Source: Kribbella sindirgiensis (GTDB lineage Bacteria > Actinomycetota > Actinomycetes > Propionibacteriales > Kribbellaceae). Taken from it: 64,000 nucleotides of DNA. The translations under genes were made by a program, and so were the position numbers. The notes beneath the pieces are model-generated. The model searched no databases. It saw nothing but the letters and a program-made list of their open reading frames with translations, and was not told the DNA's origin. The DNA is taken from positions 62,001 through 126,000 of the forward strand of contig NZ_SJKA01000005.1 in assembly GCF_004331435.1 (NCBI RefSeq). The letters run 5' to 3'. Positions 26,080-35,020 of the stretch are shown here, in pieces; within the stretch, counting starts at the first letter, position 1, and each line of letters begins with the position of its first letter.

Positions 26080-26499
26080 CTACTGCTCCGCGAGCAGGTT
26101 GATGAGGCGGAGGAGGTCGGCGGTGGCCGGGAGGTTGCCGAGGACGATGACCTTGAGGACGGCTCGCTCCTCGTCGTAGATCGTCTCGGCCTTGAGGTGG
26201 ACCGCCTCGGGCGTGTTGAGCGCGCCGTGGATGTGGGTGCTGAGACGGTCGGCGGTGGCGCGGTCGACCGCGTCGATGTGGACGATGCTGGACGCCTCGA
26301 CGTGCCGTGCGGAGCGGTCGACGTCGACGACGGCAGTCGGCGTACCGGTGAATTCCTCGAGGTCCTCACGGGTGATCCGGTACTGCTTGCCGATCCGCAC
26401 CGCCTTCAGCCGGCCGTCGCGGACGTAGTTACGGATGGTGCGAACGTGCAGCCCCAGACGGTTCGCGACCTGCTCCACCGAGTACAGCTCCTGGGCCAT
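26080..26499 (-). CDS. HTH DNA-binding protein, excisionase/MerR-type domain
   Basis: 139 aa. Residues 5-52 form an excisionase-like winged HTH (Y-S-V-E-Q-V-A-N-R-L, T-I-R-N-Y-V-R-D-G-R-L-K-A-V, Y-R-I-T-R-E-D). The C-terminal 80 residues look like an alpha/beta sensor or dimer domain. It sits where Rv2175c, a PknL substrate, lies in M. tuberculosis, but as I recall that protein its sequence is different, so I do not equate them. It faces DUF4180 across an AT-rich region. ATG 26499 has TAGGCT six bases upstream. Confidence 0.83.
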   Translation of the reverse strand: MAQELYSVEQVANRLGLHVRTIRNYVRDGRLKAVRIGKQYRITREDLEEFTGTPTAVVDVDRSARHVEASSIVHIDAVDRATADRLSTHIHGALNTPEAVHLKAETIYDEERAVLKVIVLGNLPATADLLRLINLLAEQ

Positions 26500-26573
26500 C
26501 CCATCAGCCTACGGCAGTTCCTTAGAATTCCCTATAAATAGCCGAATTAGGGTACTTAGAGTAGTTTGAGTAC
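26500..26573. promoter_or_regulatory. AT-rich divergent promoter/operator between HTH gene and DUF4180 gene
   Basis: The segment 26518-26573 is strikingly AT-rich for this genome. It holds CCCTA...TAGGG arms (26530-26534 and 26548-26552), the direct repeat CTTAGA (26521 and 26555) and GTACT-N12-AGTAC (26552-26573) touching the DUF4180 start. TAGAGT at 26557-26562 can be the plus-strand -10 and TAGGCT at 26511-26506 the minus-strand one. Binding by the HTH protein is inference. Confidence 0.55.
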
Positions 26574-26912
26574 ATGCCACGGGTACACATCAGCGACACG
26601 CCACTCGGCGACGAGAGCGACGCCGTACAGCTGATCGTCGACGCGCACTACGCGCACCAGGCCGAGTGGATCGCGTTCACGCCGGAGCAGTTGGGGGACG
26701 CGTTCTTCGAGCTGAGCAGTGGACGGGCCGGCGCTATCACGCAGAAGTTCGTGATGTACCAGATGGGCCTGGCCGTCGTCGGCGACATCTCGGAGCGGGT
26801 CGCGGCGAGCAAGCCGCTGGCGGACTGGGTGCGGGAGAGCAACCGCGGCCGCAACCTGCTCTTCGCCGCGGATCTCGACGGACTGAACGCCCTCTTAGAG
26901 GACCGGCAGTGA
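26574..26912 (+). CDS. DUF4180 domain protein
   Basis: 112 aa matching DUF4180: F-F-E-L-S-S-G-R-A-G, I-T-Q-K-F-V-M-Y-Q-M-G-L-A-V-V-G-D-I-S and E-S-N-R-G-R-N-L-L-F. The fold is probably STAS- or restriction-control-like; the role is unknown. There is no ribosome binding site before ATG 26574, which follows a TAGAGT -10 by 11 bases. Its last 18 bases overlap the end of the convergent barstar gene. Confidence 0.85.
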   Translation: MPRVHISDTPLGDESDAVQLIVDAHYAHQAEWIAFTPEQLGDAFFELSSGRAGAITQKFVMYQMGLAVVGDISERVAASKPLADWVRESNRGRNLLFAADLDGLNALLEDRQ

Positions 26913-27320
26913 GCTCAGCAGGTCGGGCGTTTCCGTCTCGGCTATGAGCACCCGGAGCTGACCGGAGTTCGTGGTGTCCTCGGCGAAGATCTGCAACGCG
27001 ACGTCGACCGTGTCGTGGTCGTGGTCGAGCAGGTGCCGCAGCCCGGTCCACAGCACGACCTCGGGTGCGCCCGTCGACCGGTCGCTGAGCGAGTCGGCGA
27101 GCGCGTCCCAGTTCCGGCCGAACCAGCGCGGCAGGTCGAACGCGGTCGCGCACAGGTCGAGGAACCCGGTCTTGTCGTGGATCTCGCCGGTGTCGAGCAG
27201 CACGAACCCGAAGCCTTCGTCCAACGCGTCCCGGCGTACGGCGTCGGCACCGGGAGCGGCCGGCCAACGGTAGACACCGGGCCGCAACCCCTCCTCCAGC
27301 AGCGCCCGTAGCGAGCTCAT
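26895..27320 (-). CDS. Barstar-family ribonuclease inhibitor
   Basis: 141 aa of the barstar fold, an intracellular inhibitor that plugs the active site of barnase-like RNases. The signature F-G-R-N-W-D-A-L-A-D-S-L lies near residue 67, after L-D-T-G-E-I-H-D-K-T-G-F-L. ATG 27320 overlaps the RNase stop (ATGA), so inhibitor and enzyme are made together. The pairing with an RNase Sa-like enzyme supports a cognate immunity role. Barstar relatives are known to inhibit RNase Sa, which is established knowledge. Confidence 0.9.
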   Translation of the reverse strand: MSSLRALLEEGLRPGVYRWPAAPGADAVRRDALDEGFGFVLLDTGEIHDKTGFLDLCATAFDLPRWFGRNWDALADSLSDRSTGAPEVVLWTGLRHLLDHDHDTVDVALQIFAEDTTNSGQLRVLIAETETPDLLSSLPVL

Positions 27321-27751
27321 GAGGTTCCCCCGTCTTCCGCGATCCGGCGGAAGGATTTGTAGTGGTCGTCCGTGTAATAACGCTCGCCGGCGTTACCGGT
27401 CACGATGCGGCGGGCCCCGCGGTCCTTCTCCCCCGGCGTCTTCACGGTGTACTCGTGGTAGTAGCCGCGGTCGTGCTTCGGCAGGATCTTCTCCAGGTTG
27501 CCGAACACCACACCGTCCCGGCTGTACGGGTACGGCCCGCCCTGGTCGATGAGCTTGAGCGTGTCCTGCCCCTCCTTCGGCAGGTCCGCTACGGCGACGT
27601 ACTGGAGACCACTCGTCGGATCGACGTCTGCCTTCTGGTCGGCCGCTTTCGTGTCCGCAGCGCAGCCGAACAGCGAGGCCGCCAGGGTGATCACCAGCAT
27701 GGCGATCACCACGACCGCGACGATCCGCGCGGCCTTCGGGTTGTTGATCAC
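27317..27751 (-). CDS. Exported guanyl-specific ribonuclease, RNase Sa/T1 family
   Basis: 144 aa. Residues 1-30 are a basic start, a strongly hydrophobic core and L-F-G-C30, a plausible lipoprotein cleavage site or membrane anchor. Residues 55-137 match RNase Sa: [20 protein letters not shown]100-Y-T-V, R-R115-I-V-T-G and D-H130-Y, giving the Glu/Arg/His catalytic set. The two half-cystines of secreted RNase Sa are missing. GTG 27751 overlaps the thiE stop (GTGA). The enzyme likely acts outside the membrane, with barstar guarding the cytoplasm. Confidence 0.88.
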   Translation of the reverse strand: MINNPKAARIVAVVVIAMLVITLAASLFGCAADTKAADQKADVDPTSGLQYVAVADLPKEGQDTLKLIDQGGPYPYSRDGVVFGNLEKILPKHDRGYYHEYTVKTPGEKDRGARRIVTGNAGERYYTDDHYKSFRRIAEDGGTS

Positions 27752-28395
27752 CCGGCCACCCGCAGTCTCCGGCTGAACGCGGCGGCCGCCTCCCCCGGGT
27801 CGTCCGCCTCGGTGATCGCCCGTACGACGACCACGCGCGTGGCCCCCGCTTCCAGTACCTCGTCCAGCCGCTCGAGGTCGATGCCGCCGATCGCGAACCA
27901 CGGCTTCGGTTGCTTGCGGCCGGCCGCGTACGACACCAGGTCCAGACCGGCGGCCTGACGCCCCGGCTTGGTCGGCGTCGCCCACGTCGGCCCGACGCAG
28001 AAGTAGTCCGAGCCCACCTCGTCGACCGCGGCGTTCACCTGGCTGAACGTGTGCGTCGAGCGTCCGACCACCGGAGCAGGCCCGACGATCGCCCGAGCGG
28101 CATGCACCGGCAGGTCACGCTGTCCCAGATGCAGTACGTCGGCGCCCGCGGCGAAGGCGATGTCAGCGCGGTCGTTGACGGCCAGCAGCTTGCCGTGTCG
28201 CCGGCACACGTCCGCGAACACCTCCAGCGCGGCCAACTCGTCGGCAGCCTCCATCTCCTTCTGCCGGAGCTGCACGATGTCCACGCCGCCGGCTAGCGCG
28301 GCGTCCAGGAACTGTTCGAGGTCGCCCTGCTTCTCGCGCGCATCCGTGCACAGGTAGAGCCGGGCATCCGCGAGACGATCGGTGTGGTCGGTCAC
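27748..28395 (-). CDS. thiE: Thiamine-phosphate synthase
   Basis: Joins HMP-diphosphate and thiazole phosphate to thiamine monophosphate. The 215-aa protein has [22 protein letters not shown] and [11 protein letters not shown] motifs. I chose GTG 28395, near the usual N-terminus. It heads an operon with RNase and barstar by GTGA and ATGA overlaps, and is divergent from thiO over 43 bp. No TPP riboswitch fits in that short gap. Confidence 0.93.
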   Translation of the reverse strand: MTDHTDRLADARLYLCTDAREKQGDLEQFLDAALAGGVDIVQLRQKEMEAADELAALEVFADVCRRHGKLLAVNDRADIAFAAGADVLHLGQRDLPVHAARAIVGPAPVVGRSTHTFSQVNAAVDEVGSDYFCVGPTWATPTKPGRQAAGLDLVSYAAGRKQPKPWFAIGGIDLERLDEVLEAGATRVVVVRAITEADDPGEAAAAFSRRLRVAG

Positions 28396-28438
28396 ACCCC
28401 AAAGCCTGCCATGTCCCCACAGAAGTAGGGTTGAGGGC

Positions 28439-29566
28439 ATGCCTGATGTGGTGGTTGTCGGCGGCGGATTGATCGGTTTGGCGACCGCGTGGCGACTGGC
28501 CGCAGACGGTATCCAGGTGACGGTCTGTGACCCCACACCGGGCGCACAGACCTCGAACGTCGCCGCCGGCATGCTCGCCCCGGTCACCGAGGTGGAGTAC
28601 GGCGAGGACGACCTCCTGGCCCTCAACCTGGCGTCGGTGAACGCCTGGCCGACCTTCGCCGCCGAGCTCGAGGACCTGACGGGACAGCCCGCGGGCCTGC
28701 ACCAGACCGGCACACTGTCCGTTGCGTACGACGTGGACGACGCAGCAGCGCTCCGCAGGCTCGCTGACTACCAGCGGCGGCTTGGCCTCGAAGTGGAGGA
28801 GCTGTCCGGTCGTGACGCCCGCCGTCGCGAGCCCCTGCTCGCCACAGGTGTGTCCGGTGGCGTCTGGGTCCCCGGCGACCATTCCGTCGACAACAGGCAG
28901 GCCGTGGCCACGCTGCTCCGCGCCGTCGAGCTCTCCGGCGTACAGCTCATCCGCCAGCGCGTCACCCAGGTCGTCACGTCCGGTACGACGGCACTCGGCG
29001 TACAGCTCGAGAACGGTGACACGGTGCACGCAGGTCACGTGATCGCGGCCACAGGGCCGTGGTCTTCGCAGCTGGACGGCGTACCCGAGGAGCTTCGTCC
29101 GCCAGTGCGTCCGGTGAAGGGTGAGGTACTGCGGTTGCGGGTCCCGGAGGCGTACCGCCCGGCGCTCCAGCACACCGTGCGCGCCACAGCCCGTGGCTTC
29201 TCGGTCTACCTCGTACCGCGGCCCGGTGGCGAGCTGGTGGTCGGAGCGACCACGAGCGAACTCGGGTACGACACCCGGGTGCTGGCGGGTGGTGTGTTCG
29301 CCCTGCTGCGTGACGCGCGGAGCGTGCTCCCGATCACGGACGAGCTCGAACTGGTGGAGGCGATCGCCGGTCTCCGCCCGGCGACCCCGGACAACGCGCC
29401 GGTGCTCGGACCGTCCGGCCTGGATCGGTTGCTGTGGGCAACCGGCCACTACCGCAACGGCGTGCTGCTGACACCGGTCACCGCGCAGATCCTGGCCGAC
29501 ACCGTGCGGACCGGGACGCTGCCGGACCTCGGGAAGCCCTTCCTGGCCAACCGGTTCGGGCACTGA
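28439..29566 (+). CDS. thiO: Glycine oxidase ThiO
   Basis: FAD enzyme that oxidises glycine to dehydroglycine for the thiazole part of thiamine. 375 aa, starting with [26 protein letters not shown] near 140; the C-terminal [14 protein letters not shown] is typical of the DAAO/ThiO family. TAGGGT (28426-28431) lies seven bases before ATG 28439, so the message may be leaderless. thiS and thiG, usually next in line, do not follow; the next gene is a LysM hydrolase. Confidence 0.92.
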   Translation: MPDVVVVGGGLIGLATAWRLAADGIQVTVCDPTPGAQTSNVAAGMLAPVTEVEYGEDDLLALNLASVNAWPTFAAELEDLTGQPAGLHQTGTLSVAYDVDDAAALRRLADYQRRLGLEVEELSGRDARRREPLLATGVSGGVWVPGDHSVDNRQAVATLLRAVELSGVQLIRQRVTQVVTSGTTALGVQLENGDTVHAGHVIAATGPWSSQLDGVPEELRPPVRPVKGEVLRLRVPEAYRPALQHTVRATARGFSVYLVPRPGGELVVGATTSELGYDTRVLAGGVFALLRDARSVLPITDELELVEAIAGLRPATPDNAPVLGPSGLDRLLWATGHYRNGVLLTPVTAQILADTVRTGTLPDLGKPFLANRFGH

Positions 29567-29630
29567 CTCACCGTTGCCCGCAGCAACCGGAAAGATTGTG
29601 AACGACAACAATGTAGTTCAGCCTTGAATT

Positions 29631-29655
29631 GTAACCTTTGCGTTACAGGCGTAAC
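29631..29655 (+). promoter_or_regulatory. GTAAC half-site cluster upstream of LysM hydrolase (candidate MtrA site)
   Basis: GTAAC at 29631-29635, its complement GTTAC at 29642-29646 and GTAAC again at 29651-29655 form two overlapping inverted repeats. The two direct copies are 20 bp apart, two helix turns. MtrA binds GTnAC-type repeats before cell-wall hydrolase genes in actinobacteria. The gene 80 bp downstream is such a hydrolase, so the match is plausible but unproven. Confidence 0.5.
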
Positions 29656-29734
29656 ACCAACCCCATTCGCCACTGTTGTCACATCCGTACCAGCACATAC
29701 GGTCAGGTGACGTTCACACGGGGAGTTGGTTGCG

Positions 29735-30682
29735 ATGCGCAACGTCGTACGGATCTTGAGTGGCCTGGCGGTACCGGTGCTGACCGCGGCGGTGATCACC
29801 GCCGGTGCGCCCGGCTTCGGCGCGTACAAGGTCAAGGAGGGTGACACCCTCAGTCACATCGCCGGCCGCTACGGCACGACGGTGTCGACCCTGGTCGCGC
29901 TGAACAAGCTGCCCGGCAACGGCAACGCGATCTACGCGGGCGAGGTGCTCAAGGTCCCGGGCAAGGGGTCGTCGAAGACCACCGCCAAGATACCGGCGAA
30001 GCGCTCCCAGCTCGGTCGGGTGACGTACGTCGTGAAGCCCGGCGACACCGTTTCCGGGATCGCGAAGCGCTTCAAGTGCTCGCAGGCCAACCTGCTCGCC
30101 GCGAACGGGCTGAAGTCGGGCGCCCGGATCTACGCCGGCAAACCGCTGCAGGTGCCGGTGAAGGTGCGCCCCAAGGCCAGGAAGGACAACACGTTCGCGG
30201 GGCGCACGTACGCCGACCACATCGTCGCCGCGGCCAACCGGAACCGGGCCACGCTGAAGAAGCGCAAGCTGCCGACCCGGACCCAGATGCGCGCCCTGAT
30301 CGTCAGCACGGCGAAACGGTACGGCGTCGACCCGGAGCTGGCGCTCGCGGTCAGCTGGCAGGAGTCCGGCTGGAAGCAGCGGGTCGTCTCCCCCGCGAAC
30401 GCGATCGGCGCGATGCAGGTCATCCCGTCGACCGGCCGGTTCGCGTCCAAGCTCGTCGGCCGCGACCTGGACCTGCTCAAACCCCGCGACAACGTCACCG
30501 CCGGCGTCGTCCTGCTGAGCCGCCTGACCGGCGCCGCCAAGCTCGACATCGCGGTGGCCGGCTACTACCAGGGCCTCGGCGGCGTGAAGAAGAACGGCAT
30601 GTACGCCGACACCAAGGTCTACGTGAAGAACGTCCTACGGATCCAGGCGCAACTGGAACGCGGGTGGGACCCCCTGCGGTGA
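29735..30682 (+). CDS. LysM-repeat lytic transglycosylase-like cell-wall hydrolase
   Basis: 315 aa exported protein. The N-terminal signal runs to A-P-G-F-G-A near residue 30. Two LysM modules follow (about 30-75, with [11 protein letters not shown], and 95-140, with [11 protein letters not shown]). A basic linker leads to an SLT domain (about 185-310) with catalytic Glu in S-W-Q-E-S-G-W and I-G-A-M-Q-V-I-P. It likely cleaves glycan strands during growth. ATG 29735 follows GGGGAG. Its neighbour is a PASTA kinase that also senses peptidoglycan. Confidence 0.9.
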   Translation: MRNVVRILSGLAVPVLTAAVITAGAPGFGAYKVKEGDTLSHIAGRYGTTVSTLVALNKLPGNGNAIYAGEVLKVPGKGSSKTTAKIPAKRSQLGRVTYVVKPGDTVSGIAKRFKCSQANLLAANGLKSGARIYAGKPLQVPVKVRPKARKDNTFAGRTYADHIVAAANRNRATLKKRKLPTRTQMRALIVSTAKRYGVDPELALAVSWQESGWKQRVVSPANAIGAMQVIPSTGRFASKLVGRDLDLLKPRDNVTAGVVLLSRLTGAAKLDIAVAGYYQGLGGVKKNGMYADTKVYVKNVLRIQAQLERGWDPLR

Positions 30683-30755
30683 GCCTGGCGCGGTGACGCT
30701 GAGCGGTTATCTACACTCTCTGCAGAACGGTTTGGGGAGAGGCGGCTCACCGCAA

Positions 30756-32714
30756 GTGACGGACGACGTGGACACGCAGGTCAGCGACCGCCTCGTCGGG
30801 CGCGTGCTCGACGGTCGGTACCGCGTGGGCGCGCGCGTCGCCAAGGGCGGGATGGCGACTGTCTACGAGGCGCTGGACATGCGGCTGGACCGGACCGTCG
30901 CGCTCAAGGTGATGCACGACGGGCTCGGTGACGACGCCCAGTTCACCCGCCGCTTCGTGGCCGAGGCCCGCGCCGCCGCCCGCCTCTCGAACCCGAACGT
31001 CGTGGCTGTCTTCGACCAGGGCGACGACGACGGCACGCTGTTCCTGGCGATGGAGTACGTCCGCGGCCGCACGCTGCGTGACGTCATCCGCGAGGAAGCG
31101 CCGCTGTCCCCCGCCCGCGCTCTCGACCTGCTGACGCCCGTCCTGTCCGCACTGTCGGCCGCACACGACGCCGGCATCGTGCACCGCGACATCAAGCCGG
31201 AGAACGTCCTGATCTCCGACAAGGGCGCGGTGAAGGTCGCCGACTTCGGTCTGGCGCGTGCGGTGAGTGCCAGCGGCAACACGGCCACCCAGGGGCTCCT
31301 GATGGGCACCGTGTCGTACCTGGCGCCGGAGCTGGTCACGGACGGCAGCGCGGACGCCCGCTCGGACGTGTACTCGGCCGGCATCGTCCTGTACGAGATG
31401 CTCACCGGCAACAAGCCACACTCCGGTGACACCCCGATCCAGGTCGCCTACGCCCATGTCCACGCCGACGTACCCCCACCGTCGCTGGAGCAGCCGAGCA
31501 TCCCGCCGTACGTCGACGCGCTCGTGCAGCGCGCGACCGCGCGGGACCGGGACCTGCGGCCGACCGACGCGCGAGTGTTCAGCCGGCAAGTGCACCGGGT
31601 GCGTAGTGCGCTCGACGAAGGGTTGCCGGACGACCCTGAGCTGACCGGTGACCTGACGGTGCCGATTCACCAGATCAGGCAGGACAGCGGGTACGACGAC
31701 GGCTACACGCGTGGCGAGGCCTCAGGTGAGATCAGGCACGACACCATCGTCGTACCGGTGGAGCACGGCCGGCCCACCGGTGCTCCGGCCAAGACACCGC
31801 CTCCGACGAAGGCGCCGCCACAGAAGCAGCGCAGGTCGCGTGGCCCGATCGCACTGATCGCGATCGTCGCCGCCGCGATCGCCATCGGCACCGGAGCCTG
31901 GTACTACGGGATTCAGCGCTACACCACCACACCCGACCTGGTGAACCTGGAGCCCGCCGCCGCGACGGCGAAGGCGCAGGAGTCCGGCCTGCACACCACC
32001 CTGGACAACCAGGACTACTCGGAGGACGTCAAGGCGGGTCTCGTCATCCGCACCGACCCGAAGGCGGGCGACCGGATCCGGAAGGACGGTGAGATCGGTC
32101 TCACCGTCTCCAAGGGACCGGAGCGGTACCGCGTGCCGCAGCTCGTCGGTCTGCAACTGGACGCGGCACAGCAGGCGCTGTCGCCGATCAAGCTGATCAC
32201 CGGGCAGATCATCGAGCAGTACAACGAGACCGTGCCGCAGGGCAAGGTGATCGCGATCAGCCCGAAGTTCAACACGGTCGTGAAACCGGGCACCGCGGTG
32301 AACTTCGCGGTCAGCAAGGGCAAACGGCCGATCAGCGTCCCGGATCTGACCGGCAAGTCGTACAAGGATGCGAAGCGGACGCTGACCAAGCTCGGGTTCG
32401 TCGTCGGGCGCAGCACGCAGTACGACGAGAAGGTCGCCGAGGGCAACGTGATCAGCCAGACCCCGAACAACGGCACGCTGTTTGCCAAGGACAAGGTGTC
32501 GCTGGTCGTGTCGCTCGGCCCGCCGCTGGTCGAGGTCCCGGACGTGAAGCGGAAGACCACCGCCGAGGCGCAGAAGATCCTCGGCGACGCCGGCTTCAAG
32601 GTGACGGTGCAGAAGGCGCCGTTCAACCTCGGCCTCAACATCGTCGCGGCCCAGAGCCCCGCAGGCGGCCGGAAGGTCAAACCCGGCAGCACGATCGTGA
32701 TCACCGTCCTGTAG
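30756..32714 (+). CDS. Ser/Thr protein kinase with four PASTA repeats (PknB/PknL type)
   Basis: 652-aa transmembrane kinase. Kinase domain about 20-290: Gly loop A-K-G-G-M-A-T-V-Y, H-R-D-I-K-P-E-N near 143-150 and D-F-G-L-A-R near 163-168. A disordered linker leads to one membrane helix (363-385). Four PASTA repeats (about 389-652) end the protein and bind muropeptides or lipid II in relatives. The start is uncertain: GTG 30756 is preferred since a TACACT -10 at 30712 would exclude GTG 30693. It occupies the PknL position of M. tuberculosis, whose kinase lacks PASTA as I recall. Confidence 0.92.
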   Translation: MTDDVDTQVSDRLVGRVLDGRYRVGARVAKGGMATVYEALDMRLDRTVALKVMHDGLGDDAQFTRRFVAEARAAARLSNPNVVAVFDQGDDDGTLFLAMEYVRGRTLRDVIREEAPLSPARALDLLTPVLSALSAAHDAGIVHRDIKPENVLISDKGAVKVADFGLARAVSASGNTATQGLLMGTVSYLAPELVTDGSADARSDVYSAGIVLYEMLTGNKPHSGDTPIQVAYAHVHADVPPPSLEQPSIPPYVDALVQRATARDRDLRPTDARVFSRQVHRVRSALDEGLPDDPELTGDLTVPIHQIRQDSGYDDGYTRGEASGEIRHDTIVVPVEHGRPTGAPAKTPPPTKAPPQKQRRSRGPIALIAIVAAAIAIGTGAWYYGIQRYTTTPDLVNLEPAAATAKAQESGLHTTLDNQDYSEDVKAGLVIRTDPKAGDRIRKDGEIGLTVSKGPERYRVPQLVGLQLDAAQQALSPIKLITGQIIEQYNETVPQGKVIAISPKFNTVVKPGTAVNFAVSKGKRPISVPDLTGKSYKDAKRTLTKLGFVVGRSTQYDEKVAEGNVISQTPNNGTLFAKDKVSLVVSLGPPLVEVPDVKRKTTAEAQKILGDAGFKVTVQKAPFNLGLNIVAAQSPAGGRKVKPGSTIVITVL

Positions 32715-32750
32715 CCGTCTTTTTGCCTTGCAGGCAAGGCGTCTGATCTG

Positions 32751-33641
32751 ATGTCCGGCGTGAACCACCCGCGTCTTGCCGTGCTGGCCCTGCTGTCGGT
32801 TGCGGCGGCGTGGGGGTCGACGTTCTTCCTGACCAAGGACCTGCTCACCAGGATGGACGTCGCCGACTACCTGGCGTTGCGGTTCCTGATCGCGTCGGTC
32901 GCGCTGATCCTGGTGCACCCGCCCGCGATCGCGCGGCTCAGTCGCCTCGACCGCGGCCGCGCCGTTGCCCTCGGCATCACGTACGGCATCGCCCAGCTCC
33001 TCCAGACCGAGGGCCTGCGGCACACGTCAGCCAGCGTCTCCGGCTTCGTCACCGGCATGTACGTCGTCTTCACCCCGCTGCTCGGCGCCGTGATCCTGCG
33101 GCACAAGATCGGCCGCTGGGCCTGGATCGCCGTGATCCTCGCCACCACCGGCCTCGGCGTACTGTCGCTGCGGGGACTCAGCCTCGGCCACGGCGAACTG
33201 CTGACGCTGGCGTCCGCCGGCCTCTACGCGCTGCACATCATCGGCCTGGGCGCCTGGTCGACCTCGAGGAACGCGTTCGGACTGTCGTCACTGCAGATGA
33301 TCGTGATCACCTGCGTCTGCGCGATCGGCGCTCTGCCCGGCGGCTTCTCGGTGCCTTCCACGGGTGGTGACTGGGTGGCCGTGGTCTACATGGCACTGGT
33401 CGCCGGAGCCCTCGCGCTGATCGTCCAAACGTGGGCGCAGGCACACCTGACTCCCACTCGGGCGGCGATTGCCATGACAATGGAGCCAGTGTTCGCGTCG
33501 GGGTTCGCGGTGCTGTTCGGCTCCGACAGCCTCACCTGGCGGATGCTGGTCGGCGGCGCACTGGTGGTGTCGGCCATGTACCTGGTCGAGCTGGCGCCAC
33601 GGCGTAAGTTCGAGGCGGAAGTGCAGCACCTGGCCCAGTAG
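32751..33641 (+). CDS. DMT-superfamily transporter (EamA type)
   Basis: 296-aa membrane protein with ten predicted helices in two EamA halves. The first starts A-W-G-S-T-F-F, and the second half has A-L-I-V-Q-T-W-A-Q and M-E-P-V-F-A. Such carriers export metabolites or amino acids; the substrate is unknown. A small palindrome (GCCTTGC/GCAAGGC, 32725-32740) lies between it and the kinase gene, but its T-run is on the wrong side for a plus-strand terminator. Confidence 0.9.
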   Translation: MSGVNHPRLAVLALLSVAAAWGSTFFLTKDLLTRMDVADYLALRFLIASVALILVHPPAIARLSRLDRGRAVALGITYGIAQLLQTEGLRHTSASVSGFVTGMYVVFTPLLGAVILRHKIGRWAWIAVILATTGLGVLSLRGLSLGHGELLTLASAGLYALHIIGLGAWSTSRNAFGLSSLQMIVITCVCAIGALPGGFSVPSTGGDWVAVVYMALVAGALALIVQTWAQAHLTPTRAAIAMTMEPVFASGFAVLFGSDSLTWRMLVGGALVVSAMYLVELAPRRKFEAEVQHLAQ

Positions 33642-33676
33642 TTCTTGCTCAGTAGTTCTCGCTCAGGAGGGGGATC

Positions 33677-35020
33677 ATGCGGCCGAGCCGACGGCGCGAT
33701 CGGTGGTTCCCTAACGTCGTGATCGCGCTGCTGCTGATGGCGCTGGCCGCCGGGACGGTCAGCAATCTGGTGCGCAATCCGCAGCCCCGGCTGGTCGCCG
33801 AGGGCGTTCCGGGTCGCTTGGCCCCGCCCGGCGGCGCCTCGGCGGGCAGCGGGAAGTACGACGACCTGGTCCGGCACGCCCTGGCCGACCTCGACGCTCT
33901 CACCGTCCAGACCGACCCACCGCCCGACCGGCAAACCGTCCCGGACAACACTAAGCTCCCGGACGACACCAAGCTCCCGGACGACACCACGCTGCCGGGC
34001 GCTGCCACGCCGCCGGACAAGACCACGCTGCCGGGCGCCGCCGTACCGAGCGGTGTGACGCTGGCCGGCTGGAACGGTCCTTGGCGGTTCGTCTGGCCAC
34101 GCGACGTGTCGTTCGTCGCGGTCGCCCGGTGCGCGGTCGGCCAGTACGACAAGGCGTACCAGGTGCTGTCGTTCCTGAACAGCATCCGCCCGTCGACCGG
34201 CCGCTGGGAGGCCCGCTACACGGGCACGGGCGGCCACCTCGAAGACGCCCGGGCACCCCAGGTGGACGGCGCCGGCTGGGTGATCTGGGCGACCTGGTTC
34301 TGCCGCGCCGGCAATCGGTACTGGGACCTCGTCCGCGAGTCCGCAGACCAGATCGTCGGCGAGCTCGGTCCGGACGGCCTGCCGGCAAGCTCATCCGACT
34401 ACTGGGAAAGGCCTGAGAAGGAGGTGACCCTGGGCACGGTCGCTCCCCTGCTGACCGGCCTCCGCAGCGCCATCCACGTCGCCACCGACCTGCACCGCAC
34501 GACCGACGCCGACCGCTGGCGGACGGCCCTCGACAGACTGTCGGCGGCAACCGACCGAGCCTTCGCGCCCGACTACCCGCGGACACCGGCGCGCGCCACC
34601 AGCTTCGTGGAACCAGGTGTCGAACCAATCAGCATCGGCGGCGGCGCCGACGCGATCGTCACGGTGCTGGGTCCACCGTTCGCGCCGGGCAACCCTCAGG
34701 TATCGGCAGCGATCGACCGCGCGCACGACGTACTCACACAGCCCAACGGCGGTGTGACGCCTGGAGAGTCCTGGCGTGCGGACGGGGTGTCCTGGACGCC
34801 GCAGACCGCGTTGTTCGCGTTAAGCGCTGCAGCCCGCGGAGACCGCTCCACGGCCGAGACCCTCCTCACCTGGCTGGACCAGCACCGCACCAGCACCGGT
34901 GCGCTGCCCGAGAAGGTCAACCGGGACCTGGAGCCGGCCGGCGAGGCACCACTCGCGTGGACTGCTGCACTGGTGATTCTCGCCGACACAGCTCTTCAGA
35001 ATCCGCTACCAGTCCCGTAG
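33677..35020 (+). CDS. Membrane-anchored GH15-like (alpha/alpha)6-barrel protein
   Basis: 447 aa. An N-terminal signal anchor (about residues 13-32) precedes a linker of near-identical L-P-D-D-T-K/T units (about 90-122), then a glucoamylase-like barrel. Motifs include F-V-W-P-R-D-V-S-F near 137, G-H-L-E-D-A-R-A-P-Q-V-D-G-A-G-W-V near 190 and G-A-L-P-E-K-V near the end. The family is GH15-like, so a glycoside hydrolase is likely but the sugar is not known. ATG 33677 has GGAGGGGG upstream. It ends on TAGCTA with the convergent GH172 gene. Confidence 0.78.
   Translation: MRPSRRRDRWFPNVVIALLLMALAAGTVSNLVRNPQPRLVAEGVPGRLAPPGGASAGSGKYDDLVRHALADLDALTVQTDPPPDRQTVPDNTKLPDDTKLPDDTTLPGAATPPDKTTLPGAAVPSGVTLAGWNGPWRFVWPRDVSFVAVARCAVGQYDKAYQVLSFLNSIRPSTGRWEARYTGTGGHLEDARAPQVDGAGWVIWATWFCRAGNRYWDLVRESADQIVGELGPDGLPASSSDYWERPEKEVTLGTVAPLLTGLRSAIHVATDLHRTTDADRWRTALDRLSAATDRAFAPDYPRTPARATSFVEPGVEPISIGGGADAIVTVLGPPFAPGNPQVSAAIDRAHDVLTQPNGGVTPGESWRADGVSWTPQTALFALSAAARGDRSTAETLLTWLDQHRTSTGALPEKVNRDLEPAGEAPLAWTAALVILADTALQNPLPVP

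Noticed and set aside
26080..26912. HTH plus DUF4180 as a toxin-antitoxin pair
   Set aside because: The genes are divergent, not overlapping, and neither matches a known toxin family.
28396..28438. TPP riboswitch between thiE and thiO
   Set aside because: The 43-bp gap is far too short for the riboswitch and shows no THI-box sequence.
29567..29734. c-di-AMP (ydaO) riboswitch before the LysM hydrolase
   Set aside because: Such riboswitches often precede cell-wall hydrolases in actinobacteria, but the region is short and lacks the conserved G-rich pairing segments.
32725..32740. Terminator after the PASTA kinase
   Set aside because: The stem is short and the T-run precedes it on the plus strand, so it does not fit a plus-strand terminator.
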